Shown piece by piece: positions 50,857 to 59,246 of a DNA stretch of 64,000 nucleotides. Source of the DNA: Salinibacterium sp. G-O1 (GTDB lineage: Bacteria; Actinomycetota; Actinomycetes; Actinomycetales; Microbacteriaceae); NCBI RefSeq assembly GCF_030063305.1, contig NZ_JASISV010000004.1, positions 1-64,000 of the forward strand, in the 5' to 3' direction. The notes under the pieces were generated by a model. That model saw only the letters and a program-made list of their open reading frames with translations. It made no database searches and was not told the origin of the DNA. A program made the position numbers and the translations under genes. How positions within the stretch are numbered: position 1 is the first letter of the stretch; the number at the start of each line of letters is the position of its first letter.

Positions 50857-51273
50857 TCAAGAGTCGGCGAGCTCCCGGAGGATCGGGGCCGCGACGATGA
50901 GAGCGTCACGCTGTTCGGGCGGCAGTGAGTCGAGTCGCTGGGCGAACCAGGCCGCCCGCCGCCGTCTGGTCTCTCTCGCGATCTCGAGCCCGGCATCCGT
51001 CGCCTCGATCACGACCTTGCGCCCATCGTCGGGGGAGGGGTGCCGCGTCGCGAGGCCCGCTTTGACCAGTGCGTTGACGGTCCGGTTCATGGATGGAGGG
51101 GTCACCCGCTCGTGCTCACTGAGCGAGGTGAGGGTTTGCGCGCCCTCTTTCCACAGCACGAAGATCACCGAGAGCTGCCCGTCGCTCAGGTCGCCGTCGG
51201 CGCGTTCGAGCCGCATGCGGCGAACGAGGCGCATCAGGGCGATGCGCAAATCATCGTTTAGTGCTTCATCCAT
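50857..51273 (-). CDS. MarR-family transcriptional regulator
   Basis: A 138-residue winged-helix MarR protein: LTSLSEHERVTPPSMNRTVNALVKAGLATRHPSPDDGRKV contains the recognition helix and the DxR wing motif (landmark residues about 50-85). It probably represses itself and the downstream exporter until a small molecule binds. A dyad sits immediately upstream of its start codon. Confidence 0.9.
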   Translation of the reverse strand: MDEALNDDLRIALMRLVRRMRLERADGDLSDGQLSVIFVLWKEGAQTLTSLSEHERVTPPSMNRTVNALVKAGLATRHPSPDDGRKVVIEATDAGLEIARETRRRRAAWFAQRLDSLPPEQRDALIVAAPILRELADS

Positions 51274-51274
51274 A

Positions 51275-51310
51275 TTTCGTTAGCATAGCAAATTAGTTAC
51301 GCTAACGAAA
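51275..51310. promoter_or_regulatory. Probable MarR operator
   Basis: The perfect 10-bp arms TTTCGTTAGC and GCTAACGAAA flank 16 bp. It lies in the 43-bp gap between the marR start and the end of the aldehyde dehydrogenase gene, so any marR promoter must overlap it. Inferred from position and symmetry. Confidence 0.68.
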
Positions 51311-51316
51311 ATCGAC

Positions 51317-52789
51317 CTACACGAACGGATCCGGCGTCAGCGTGTATTTCGACTGAAGGTATTCGTGGATGCCTTCTGCGCCACCCTCGCGCCCCAAACC
51401 CGACATCTTCCAGCCGCCAAAGGGTGCGGCAGCGTTGGAGACAACCCCGGTGTTCAGCCCCATCATTCCGGTCTCCAGCCGCTCGATCATGCGCTGTCCC
51501 CTCGCGAGGTTCTCGGTGTAGACGTAAGAAATGAGGCCATACTCGGTGTCGTTGGCGATGCGGACAGCGTCGTGCTCGTCATCGAAGGCGACGATTGCCA
51601 GCACGGGACCAAAGATCTCTTCGCGCAGGATGTCGCTGCCGGGCTGTACGTCGCTGATCACCGTGGGTTCGAAGAACGTCCCCTCCCTGGCGGTCGCGTG
51701 TCCGCCGGTTCGAAGGGTGGCGCCGCGAGCGAGGGCATCGTCAACGAGTTGCACAGCCTTGGCCACCGCTCGATCATCGATAAGCGGCCCGATGTCGACA
51801 CCGGATTCGGTTCCCCGTCCCATGGTGAACGTCTTCACCCGCTCCGTGACCCGTCGAGTGAATTCCTCGACGACACCGCGTTGAACGATGAACCGATTGC
51901 CGGCCGTGCAGGCCTGACCGATATTGCGGAACTTTGCGGCTATGGCCCCATCCACAGCGCGGTCGAGGTCGGCATCGTCGAACACCACGAATGGTGCATT
52001 TCCACCCAGTTCCATCGAGGTGCGCAGCACTCCATGGGCGGCTTGCGCCATGAGGCTTTGCCCCACCGGGGTGGAGCCGGTGAACGACAGTTTTCTCAGG
52101 CGCGGGTCGCGGATGATGGGCTCAGACAGGGCGCCTGACTCGCTGGTGGTGACGACGTTGACGACACCTTTCGGCAGGCCCGCCTCCTCGAGAAGTTTCA
52201 CAAAGAACATCGTGGATAGCGGCGTCAGTGCCGCAGGTTTGATGACCACAGTGCACCCGGCGGCAAGCGCGGGGCCGACCTTGCGCGTAGCCATCGCGAG
52301 GGGAAAGTTCCAGGGGGTGATGAGAAAGCACGGTCCGACCGGATGTTGCGTGACGATCATGCGGCCGGTTCCCTCGGGGTTCGATCCGTAGCGCCCCTGC
52401 ACGCGCACAGTTTCTTCGCTGAACCAGCGAAGGAACTCCCCGCCGTACGCGACCTCGCGGCGTGCCTCTGCCAGCGGTTTTCCCATCTCCATCGTCATGA
52501 GAAGAGCGAATTCTTCTTCGCGCTCCATCAGGAGGTCGTAGGTGCGTCGCAGCATTTCGGCGCGCTCCCGGGCGGGAGTGCGGGACCACGCCGGGAAGGC
52601 CGCATCCGCCGCATCGAGGGCCGCCATGCCGTCGGCGGGGGTGGCATCGGCAATGGTCTTGATCGTTCGCCCGGTTGAGGGGTCTGTCACGTCGAGCGTT
52701 CTCCCGCTGGACGCGGCTCGCCACTCGCCTCCGATAAACAGACCGTGTGGCACCTGTGCCAGAAGGCTGGCTTCCTGGTTCTCGTTCAT
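51317..52789 (-). CDS. NAD(P)-dependent succinate-semialdehyde dehydrogenase-type ALDH
   Basis: A 490-residue aldehyde dehydrogenase of the GabD type. FTGSTPVGQSLM (cofactor), SMELGGNAPFVVFDDADLD (general base Glu), NIGQACTAGNRF (catalytic Cys) and EIFGPVLAIVAFDDE are all present. It would oxidise a semialdehyde or aryl aldehyde released from an amine. GGAGGAGAC precedes the start MNENQEA. It is divergent from the TetR gene at 52932, with a perfect 14-bp palindrome between them. Neighbouring amine oxidase and MoaF suggest amine degradation. Confidence 0.9.
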   Translation of the reverse strand: MNENQEASLLAQVPHGLFIGGEWRAASSGRTLDVTDPSTGRTIKTIADATPADGMAALDAADAAFPAWSRTPARERAEMLRRTYDLLMEREEEFALLMTMEMGKPLAEARREVAYGGEFLRWFSEETVRVQGRYGSNPEGTGRMIVTQHPVGPCFLITPWNFPLAMATRKVGPALAAGCTVVIKPAALTPLSTMFFVKLLEEAGLPKGVVNVVTTSESGALSEPIIRDPRLRKLSFTGSTPVGQSLMAQAAHGVLRTSMELGGNAPFVVFDDADLDRAVDGAIAAKFRNIGQACTAGNRFIVQRGVVEEFTRRVTERVKTFTMGRGTESGVDIGPLIDDRAVAKAVQLVDDALARGATLRTGGHATAREGTFFEPTVISDVQPGSDILREEIFGPVLAIVAFDDEHDAVRIANDTEYGLISYVYTENLARGQRMIERLETGMMGLNTGVVSNAAAPFGGWKMSGLGREGGAEGIHEYLQSKYTLTPDPFV

Positions 52790-52836
52790 GCGTCTCCTCC
52801 GGCAGCGATCGAGACTGCAGCACGCCGCCTCCGTTG

Positions 52837-52850
52837 GATCGTATACGATC
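52837..52850. promoter_or_regulatory. Perfect palindrome in the ALDH-TetR intergenic region
   Basis: GATCGTATACGATC, 14 bp, 47 bp before the ALDH start. The core GATCGTATACG recurs at 54955-54965 ahead of the AraC gene, and a related dyad lies at 57704. It may be the site of one regulator of the amine cluster. Binding protein not identified. Confidence 0.65.
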
Positions 52851-52931
52851 ACGACCGTGAAGAGAAGTCATACGCGGGATTGTCCTGATGCACGGGAGCG
52901 TGGGGCGGCGGGGCGGGGCTAGGGTGGACGA

Positions 52932-53483
52932 ATGTCGACCCCAACGGGAAGGGAAGCCCTCCTTCGTGCGACCATCACCGTCGTCGCCCGTGGTGGACTG
53001 CCGGAGCTGACCTATCGGTCCGTTGCGTCCGAAGCTGGCGTTTCGCACGGATTGGTGAGACATCATTTCGGCACGCGCGACGCGCTGCTGTCCGAAGCGC
53101 TCGAGTTCGCCGTCAACGAGAGCCTGAGCGAATCCAACATGTTGGCTCCGCTGTCGGATGCGTCGACTTTCGGCGAGGGCATTGATGACCTTGCGGTGCG
53201 CGATGCCACGCTGCAGGCCTTCCAATACGAGTTGCTGCTCGCGTCTCGTAGCCGTCCCGAGTTTCAGCCCCTGGTTCAGCGCTACTACTCTGCGTACCGC
53301 GACGCAGCGGCAGCTCGCCTCAGCGATCTTGGTGTGACCGACCAATCGGTCGTCGACATGATTTGGTTTTGTCTCGACGGATTGGTCTTCAAGGGCCTCA
53401 TCAATCCGGACGCCGACGAGGGCAACCGGGTCATGGCGCGCATCCGAAAACTGATCATCGATGAGGCTCCAGCGCGAGGCTGA
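52932..53483 (+). CDS. TetR-family transcriptional regulator
   Basis: A 183-residue TetR protein: helix-turn-helix LTYRSVASEAGVSHGLVRHHFGTRDALLSEAL at about residues 25-55 (landmark) and a helical ligand domain of the BetI/TetR_C_6 size. It starts the transcription unit leading into the flavin amine oxidase 74 bp downstream. A dyad in that gap is a candidate operator. Confidence 0.88.
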   Translation: MSTPTGREALLRATITVVARGGLPELTYRSVASEAGVSHGLVRHHFGTRDALLSEALEFAVNESLSESNMLAPLSDASTFGEGIDDLAVRDATLQAFQYELLLASRSRPEFQPLVQRYYSAYRDAAAARLSDLGVTDQSVVDMIWFCLDGLVFKGLINPDADEGNRVMARIRKLIIDEAPARG

Positions 53484-53501
53484 GCCGGAAAAAAGTTTTG
53501 G

Positions 53502-53517
53502 CTATCCATTTGGATAG
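53502..53517. promoter_or_regulatory. Operator-like dyad upstream of the amine oxidase
   Basis: CTATCCA-TT-TGGATAG, perfect 7-bp arms, 40 bp before the amine oxidase start. It is the kind of short-spacer palindrome bound by TetR dimers and follows the TetR gene directly. Confidence 0.65.
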
Positions 53518-53557
53518 TGTTAGCCTGACCGCACCTGACAACCAAAGGCGGTTCAGA

Positions 53558-54904
53558 ATGGCATCTCGCGATAATTCCCCCACAGTTTCGATCGTCGGCG
53601 CCGGTTTTGCCGGCCTCATTGCGGCGCGAGAGCTGGAAGCGGCCGGAGTCACGGTGTCGATCTTCGAAGCCCGCGATCGAATCGGGGGGCGAGCCTGGAC
53701 CGCGCCGGGCCTGGGCCACACCCTGGAAATGGGGGCGACCTGGGTGCACTGGATGCAGCCCTTCATCTGGACTGAAATCGCCCGGTACGGTCAAACCATC
53801 TATCCCAGCCCCGTCGCAGACCGCGCATACTGGCTCAGCGACGGTCAGGTGCACGAGGGCACCGAAGCTGAGCTCGACGAGAAGCTCGTGGCGCCTCAGG
53901 CGAAGATCTTTGAGGGATCTCGCGACATGTTCCCCTACCCGCACGACCCGCTGCACATCTTCGAACACGACGCCCCCGAAGGCGTGCGCGACGCGTTCCG
54001 TGCAGCCGATGAGGGAAGCGTGCTCGACGCGCTGCGCGGGGGCGACTTCACGCAGGAGCAGATCGACCTGGCAGACGCCTACTGGTCAGCTGGCTACAAC
54101 GGACACACCGCGACCGCCTCGCCCCTCATGGCCAAGCACTGGGCAGCGCTGAGCGATCATCGCCTCTCGCTGCTCGACGAACAGACGCTGCGGTTCAAGC
54201 TCACCAACGGAATGCGCGGAATCTACGAGGGCATTGCGGCAGACCTCCGCACGGAAGTCGAGCTGAATTGTCCGGTGGTGTCGGTCGAGCACGGTGCCGG
54301 CTCAGCGAGCATCACTCTTCAGGACGGGCGCACGATCGAGAGCGATGCCGTGATCGTCACTTCGCCTCTCGGTGCGCTGCGTCACCTCGAGTTCAGTCCA
54401 GCCCTCAGCGCTCAACAGCAGAAGGTTATTGACGAAGGCTTCAACTGCACGGGATTCAAGATCTGGATGAAGGTTGCCGGCCATCAGTCGATCATTGCCT
54501 ACGCGCCGACCGGCAACCCGCTCGCGCTGATTCGTTCGGAATACTTCCTCGACGACGACACGACCATCATCGTCGGGTTCGGTCCCGACCACGCCACAAT
54601 CGACCTGAATGACGCCGATGCTGTGCAGGAAATTGTGCGGCGATGGCGCCCTGACCTCGAGGTCATCGAGTCGACGGGTCATGACTGGGTGGCCGACAAG
54701 TGGTCGGGCCAAACGTGGGCGACGCCCCGATCCGGGCAATTCCTCGAAGGGTGGAACCTCTTTCGTGGCGCTGGGTCAAGGCTGCGCTTCGCCGGAGCCG
54801 ACTGGGCCAACGGATGGAATGGCGTTGTAGTGGATGGTGCCATTGAGAGCGGCATCACCACGGCGCGGGGCCTGATCGCCGAGTTCCGGTCTCTCAACCA
54901 CTGA
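53558..54904 (+). CDS. Flavin monoamine oxidase-family protein
   Basis: A 448-residue FAD amine oxidase. N-terminal dinucleotide site VSIVGAGFAGLIAARELEAAG and FEARDRIGGRAWT; GATWVHWMQPF; C-terminal FAD motif RFAGADWANGWNGVVVDGAIESG (landmark near residue 420). No covalent-FAD Cys is obvious, as usual for bacterial members. It oxidises an amine to an aldehyde with release of ammonia and H2O2. I start at MASRDNSP; in-frame upstream codons cross the dyad and are rejected. Flanked by TetR and an AraC/FeaR-like regulator, with two aldehyde dehydrogenases nearby to take the product. Confidence 0.88.
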   Translation: MASRDNSPTVSIVGAGFAGLIAARELEAAGVTVSIFEARDRIGGRAWTAPGLGHTLEMGATWVHWMQPFIWTEIARYGQTIYPSPVADRAYWLSDGQVHEGTEAELDEKLVAPQAKIFEGSRDMFPYPHDPLHIFEHDAPEGVRDAFRAADEGSVLDALRGGDFTQEQIDLADAYWSAGYNGHTATASPLMAKHWAALSDHRLSLLDEQTLRFKLTNGMRGIYEGIAADLRTEVELNCPVVSVEHGAGSASITLQDGRTIESDAVIVTSPLGALRHLEFSPALSAQQQKVIDEGFNCTGFKIWMKVAGHQSIIAYAPTGNPLALIRSEYFLDDDTTIIVGFGPDHATIDLNDADAVQEIVRRWRPDLEVIESTGHDWVADKWSGQTWATPRSGQFLEGWNLFRGAGSRLRFAGADWANGWNGVVVDGAIESGITTARGLIAEFRSLNH

Positions 54905-54954
54905 CGGCAGCATCCTGTTGTTATCGTCACGACGCGGCGTATGATCGGCTTCAC

Positions 54955-54965
54955 GATCGTATACG
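54955..54965. promoter_or_regulatory. Repeat of the GATCGTATACG motif
   Basis: GATCGTATACG is identical over 11 bp to the site at 52837-52847. It lies 28 bp before the AraC-type gene start, suggesting common control of this gene and the divergent ALDH gene. Confidence 0.55.
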
Positions 54966-54992
54966 GTGTTGTTGCGATCTGAGATCGAGGTG

Positions 54993-55949
54993 ATGAACGT
55001 GCTGACAAGTTCCAGGCCTGATGTCGTCTCCACGACGCTCGCACGAAGCATCAGCGAGTTTCGGTCAGCCGTCAACGAGTCGTTCGTTCCTCTGCACATC
55101 ACCAGCAACCACGCCGACCACTTTCGGGCAGTGCTCAGGGGCGCGGGCAGCGATGACATCCACGTTACGGATGTCCGTGCTACCGATCACACGGTCGAGC
55201 GCACCCCCGAGCTGATTGCCCGTGACGATCGTGCCTTCTTTAAGGTGAGCCTCATGCTTGCCGGCACCGGACTCCTGATCCAGGACAATCGGGAGGCGGT
55301 GCTGCAGGTGGGCGATCTGGCCGTCTACGACACCAGCCGCCCTTACTCACTCGTCTTCGATGAGAACTTTCGCACCATGGTCGTGATGTTCCCACAGCAC
55401 CTCATCAACCTTCCGCCAGCGGTTGTGGGGGAGCTCACCGCGGTGCGCATCTCGGGATCCGAGGGTCTCGGAGCCGTGGTCGCGCCCTACCTCACGCAAC
55501 TGGCGGCGAATCTGGATCAGATCTCCGGTGCGACCGGGGCAAGCCTTACGCACAGCGCCCTCGATCTCGTCACGGCCGTGTTCACCCGCGAGCTCGGCCT
55601 TGACGACGCATCCGCCGACCCCCATCGAACACTCGTGCACCGCATTCGGGGCTACATCGACAACCATCTCGCGTCGACAGACCTCAGCCCCTCATCCATC
55701 GCAGCCGCTCATTACATCTCAACGCGCCACCTGCACGTGCTCTTTCAGGAGCAGGGGATGACGGTCTCCACCTGGATCCGCTCACGACGGCTCGAACGGT
55801 GCCGACGCGATCTCGTCGATCCCGCATTCGCCGACCGACCTGTGGCCGCGGTAGCGGCACGATGGGGCTTTGTCGACGCAGCGCACTTCAGTCGTGCCTT
55901 CAAAACGGTTTATGACGTGGCGCCCAGCGAGTACCGTTCAACCCACTGA
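54993..55949 (+). CDS. AraC-family regulator, FeaR/NdmA-like N-terminal domain
   Basis: A 318-residue AraC/XylS regulator. The N-terminal 190 residues match the AraC_binding_2 fold (FKVSLMLAGTGLLIQDNREAVLQVGDLAVYDTSRPY, residues about 85-120 as landmark), shared with FeaR of phenylethylamine catabolism. C-terminal double helix-turn-helix: IAAAHYISTRHLHVLFQEQG and AAVAARWGFVDAAHFSRAFK. Start at MNVLTSS; an upstream GTG lies inside the repeated motif. It follows the amine oxidase gene and is a good candidate activator of the amine cluster. Confidence 0.88.
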   Translation: MNVLTSSRPDVVSTTLARSISEFRSAVNESFVPLHITSNHADHFRAVLRGAGSDDIHVTDVRATDHTVERTPELIARDDRAFFKVSLMLAGTGLLIQDNREAVLQVGDLAVYDTSRPYSLVFDENFRTMVVMFPQHLINLPPAVVGELTAVRISGSEGLGAVVAPYLTQLAANLDQISGATGASLTHSALDLVTAVFTRELGLDDASADPHRTLVHRIRGYIDNHLASTDLSPSSIAAAHYISTRHLHVLFQEQGMTVSTWIRSRRLERCRRDLVDPAFADRPVAAVAARWGFVDAAHFSRAFKTVYDVAPSEYRSTH

Positions 55950-55976
55950 TCCACGCTTTCTGCGCTTGGCTCGCGC

Positions 55977-56789
55977 CTACATTCCGGCGTGATCGAACGC
56001 GAGGGTCGGAACATCGACGATATGCGCCCCGCCATCCACCACGAGCACTGCGCCGGTCATGTATGACGATTCGGCAGATCCGAGAAACCGGGCCACCGAG
56101 GCGATTTCCGAGGGCTGGGCTGGGCGCCGCAGCGGAACGTCGGCGGTGACCGTCTCGTAGGCCTTCTCGCGCGAGTCGAGGCCCGCGTGCGATGCGAACT
56201 CATCCATTTCGTCGTCGGCCATCGGGGTTTGTACCCAGCCCGGGCAGATCGCGTTGACCCGGACGCCTGAGCGCCCGTAGTCACGGGCCAGTGTCTTCGT
56301 GAGTCCGATGAGTGCGTGCTTCCCTACGGTGTAGCCGGCGACCGACGGGCCAGCGAATAGTCCCGCCAGGGACGAAATGATGACGATCTGCCCCTTCGCT
56401 TCGACGAGCGATGGAAGGCATTCCCGTGCCATCGTGAAAGCCGTCGTCAGATTGGCTCGTAACGCCGCCTCCCACGCTGCGTCGTCGGTGTCACCGACGG
56501 GACTGAACCCATGTCCACCAGCGTTGGCGACGAAGACATCGAGGCGGCCGAACTTCGCCAGGATCGACTGCACCGCACCTCGTGCGGCTTCACCGTCGGC
56601 CGCGTCGGCGACGACCGCCATCGCGCCCAGCGACGTCGCGATCCGTTCCAGTGGTTCGCGACGGCGCCCGATCACCACAACGTGCGCTCCCTCTGCGGAA
56701 AAGCGCTCGGCGATCGCCGCTCCGATTCCCGTTCCACCGCCGGTGATCACGACTACCTTGCCGGTGAGCGTCGATCCTGATGTCGTCAT
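55977..56789 (-). CDS. Short-chain dehydrogenase/reductase (SDR)
   Basis: A 270-residue classical SDR: TGGGTGIG cofactor loop, VANAGGHG, Ser in ISSLAGLF, YTVGK active site and ICPGWVQTPM. The specificity is not readable; aromatic diol, 3-oxoacyl or sugar alcohols are possible. It lies 18 nt downstream of the second SDR, so both are in one minus-strand operon divergent from the APC permease. Confidence 0.88.
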   Translation of the reverse strand: MTTSGSTLTGKVVVITGGGTGIGAAIAERFSAEGAHVVVIGRRREPLERIATSLGAMAVVADAADGEAARGAVQSILAKFGRLDVFVANAGGHGFSPVGDTDDAAWEAALRANLTTAFTMARECLPSLVEAKGQIVIISSLAGLFAGPSVAGYTVGKHALIGLTKTLARDYGRSGVRVNAICPGWVQTPMADDEMDEFASHAGLDSREKAYETVTADVPLRRPAQPSEIASVARFLGSAESSYMTGAVLVVDGGAHIVDVPTLAFDHAGM

Positions 56790-56807
56790 GGTGATCCGTC
56801 TCGCTTT

Positions 56808-57557
56808 CTACGCTGGAAAATTCGATCGGGCGCTGTACCCAAAGTCACTGATGACCGCCGTCGCATTCACCGCGCGGGACCGCGGTGAAAGCAGGAACAG
56901 GATCTGGTCGGCGACCTCGGCCGCCGTGTGCACGGGGTAGCCCATGCGGCTGAATCCCTCGGGAAGATCGAGATCGTCTCTGCTCATCCCGGTATCCACG
57001 ATCGAGGGGCACAGCGCGTTCACACGGATGCCCTGGTCGGCCACCTCAACGGCGAGCGCTCGCGCCAATTGCACGACGGCAGCCTTCGAGGCGCAATACG
57101 GCACCATCCCACTAGCAGCGACCAGTGCCGAATCGCTGGCGACCAGAACAATGGATGCCGCGGAAGAAGTCGTGAGCGCGGGCAGTGCGTGCTTCAGCGC
57201 GAGAAAATTTCCCGCCACATTGACCGCGAACACCTCGTTCCACTCGGCGAGCGTGGTGTCGATGAGCGATCTGCCGACGGGGCCCGATATTCCGGCACAG
57301 CCGACCAGAAAATCGAGGCTACCCAGGTTATCCGTGGCGCGAGCGACGGCATCCGCGACACTGGCTTCGTCGGTTACGTCCGCCGCGACGGGATAGACGG
57401 CATCTGTGGTGTCCCACATGCCGGTGAGCGCCCGGGAATCCCTGTCGAGCACTGCCACCCGCACGCCCTCCCGCACCAGCGCTGCGACGACGGCTGCGCC
57501 GATGCCCCCGGCGCCGCCAGTGACGATCGCCGTGCGACCTGCTAGCCCGAGTTCCAT
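56808..57557 (-). CDS. Short-chain dehydrogenase/reductase (SDR)
   Basis: A 249-residue classical SDR with TGGAGGIG, VGCAGISG in place of NNAG, VASDSALVA, YCASK active site and LCPSIVDTGM. The Cys in the NNAG position is unusual but occurs in the family. It is the first gene of a two-SDR operon. Start MELGLAGR chosen; longer frames run into the divergent promoter region. Confidence 0.88.
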   Translation of the reverse strand: MELGLAGRTAIVTGGAGGIGAAVVAALVREGVRVAVLDRDSRALTGMWDTTDAVYPVAADVTDEASVADAVARATDNLGSLDFLVGCAGISGPVGRSLIDTTLAEWNEVFAVNVAGNFLALKHALPALTTSSAASIVLVASDSALVAASGMVPYCASKAAVVQLARALAVEVADQGIRVNALCPSIVDTGMSRDDLDLPEGFSRMGYPVHTAAEVADQILFLLSPRSRAVNATAVISDFGYSARSNFPA

Positions 57558-57703
57558 TGTCGTCCCGCTTTCGTGGTGAGTGACTGCTTCCTCGCAATCA
57601 TCCACAGTCCGCTGTGGTCGTGCGGCGTCCCTGCGCTTCAGGAGCACCGCTGTGCGCTGTGAATCAACTGCTAAGTCCTTCCGCCGAGCACAATCGGATT
57701 CGA

Positions 57704-57717
57704 CGGTCATACGACCG
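57704..57717. promoter_or_regulatory. Dyad upstream of the APC permease
   Basis: CGGTC-ATAC-GACCG, perfect 5-bp arms, 30 bp before the permease start. Its reverse strand reads GGTCGTATGACC, loosely like GATCGTATACG at 52837 and 54955. Weakly supported as part of the same regulon. Confidence 0.45.
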
Positions 57718-57747
57718 CCGCACCACGCCTCGCGCAAAGGAGCCGAC

Positions 57748-59220
57748 GTGACCAACCCGAATGTCAACACCACCCTTCGGAAAAATGCCCTCGGAGTCGC
57801 CGGGATCGTTTTTCTTGTTCTAGCAGCGGTGGCACCGCTGACCGGCATCGTCGTCGTGGCTTCGATAGCCATCGCACTGGGTAACGGCGGCGGCACGCCG
57901 GCATCGTTCTTCATCGTCGCGATTATTCTGCTGTTCTTCGCGATCGGCTATGCGCAAATGTCGAAGCAACTGGCCAATTCCGGCGGATTCTATGCGTTCG
58001 TCGTTAAGGGACTGGGACGCACCGGGGGGCTCGTCGCAGGCTTCATTGCGACGCTCGGCTACAACTTCTTCGTCGTCGGCACCATCGGCACGAGCGGCTT
58101 CTTCATGCAGATCATCGTCGCCGAGCTCACCGGATTCGATATGAACTGGTACATCTGGGGCCTGTTGTCCATCATCATCGCGTTCCTCATGGCGCGCACG
58201 GGGGTGGACTTCAGCTCGAAGGTGCTGGGGGTCTCTCTCATCCTCGAGGTCGCCATTCTGGTGGTCTTCGATGTCGCCGTGCTGGTGCAAACCGGTTATG
58301 ACGTGTCATCGTTCAGCCCTGAGGCGATCTTCTCGGGGTCGCTTCCGATCGGTCTATTGCTCGCGGCCACCGGCTTCCTGGGTTTCGAGGCAACAGCACT
58401 CTTCAGTGAGGAGGCGCGGAATCCGCTGAAGACGATTCCGCGCGCCACGTATACGGCGATCATCGCGATCGGCATCATCCTCGGTGTCACCACGTGGGCT
58501 GTCGTCAGCGCAACGGGAGTCGCTCAGGCGCAGGATGTCGCGCTCGAGCACCTTCCCACCGGTGATCTTATCTTCACCCTCTCCGCGACCTACCTCGGCC
58601 CGGTGACGACCACGATCATGGAAATTCTGCTCCTCGTGAGCCTCTTCGCGGCAATGCTCGCGTTTCACAACTCCGCGACGCGCTACCTCTACTCATTGGG
58701 CCGCGCTCGAGTGCTTCCTCACGCGTTGGCCAGGACACGTTCCAACGGAGCGCCGCAGCTGGCCGGCATCGTTCAGGGCTCGTTCGCTGCGGTTGTCGCC
58801 CTCTTCTTCCTCATTGCCGGGCTGGATCCGATCGTCAACCTGGTTCCCGCCATGCTGGGCTTCGGAACCCTGGCCATTCTTGTCCTGCAAGGTCTTGCCG
58901 CACTCGCGATTGTCGTGCACTTTCGCCGAGCGAACGATCCGCGCTGGTGGAGCACGTTCATCGCACCGGGAATCGGTTTCCTCGGGCTTTCGATGATCAT
59001 CATCCTTGCTGTCCTGAATTTCGATGTCGTCGCCGGTTCCAGCGAACCTCTCATCCTGCTCATGCCGCTGTTGCTGGTGCTGGCCCTAATAGGCGGCATC
59101 GTCTACGGGGTCTACCTGAAGAGGTCCAAGCCGGCCGTCTACGAAGGTCTAGCGACCGACATTGAGAAGTTCAATGCGCATGTTCCAGCTGACTCAGCTG
59201 AACGCGCTAATTCACTGTGA
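57748..59220 (+). CDS. APC-superfamily amino acid/amine permease
   Basis: A 490-residue permease with about 12 helices of the amino acid-polyamine-organocation family. It opens GVAGIVFLVLAAVAPLTGIVVV, contains the helix 1-2 glycine-rich stretch GNGGGTPASFFIVAIILLFF and the helix 6 motif GFLGFEATALFSEEARNPLKTIPRAT. It would import the amine or amino acid degraded by the cluster. The start is a GTG preceded by AAAGGAG; the 56-codon extension is rejected. Its stop is followed within 27 nt by moaF, so the two are one operon. Confidence 0.9.
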   Translation: MTNPNVNTTLRKNALGVAGIVFLVLAAVAPLTGIVVVASIAIALGNGGGTPASFFIVAIILLFFAIGYAQMSKQLANSGGFYAFVVKGLGRTGGLVAGFIATLGYNFFVVGTIGTSGFFMQIIVAELTGFDMNWYIWGLLSIIIAFLMARTGVDFSSKVLGVSLILEVAILVVFDVAVLVQTGYDVSSFSPEAIFSGSLPIGLLLAATGFLGFEATALFSEEARNPLKTIPRATYTAIIAIGIILGVTTWAVVSATGVAQAQDVALEHLPTGDLIFTLSATYLGPVTTTIMEILLLVSLFAAMLAFHNSATRYLYSLGRARVLPHALARTRSNGAPQLAGIVQGSFAAVVALFFLIAGLDPIVNLVPAMLGFGTLAILVLQGLAALAIVVHFRRANDPRWWSTFIAPGIGFLGLSMIIILAVLNFDVVAGSSEPLILLMPLLLVLALIGGIVYGVYLKRSKPAVYEGLATDIEKFNAHVPADSAERANSL

Positions 59221-59246
59221 ACCAGAAAATAGAGAAGGAGCATTTC

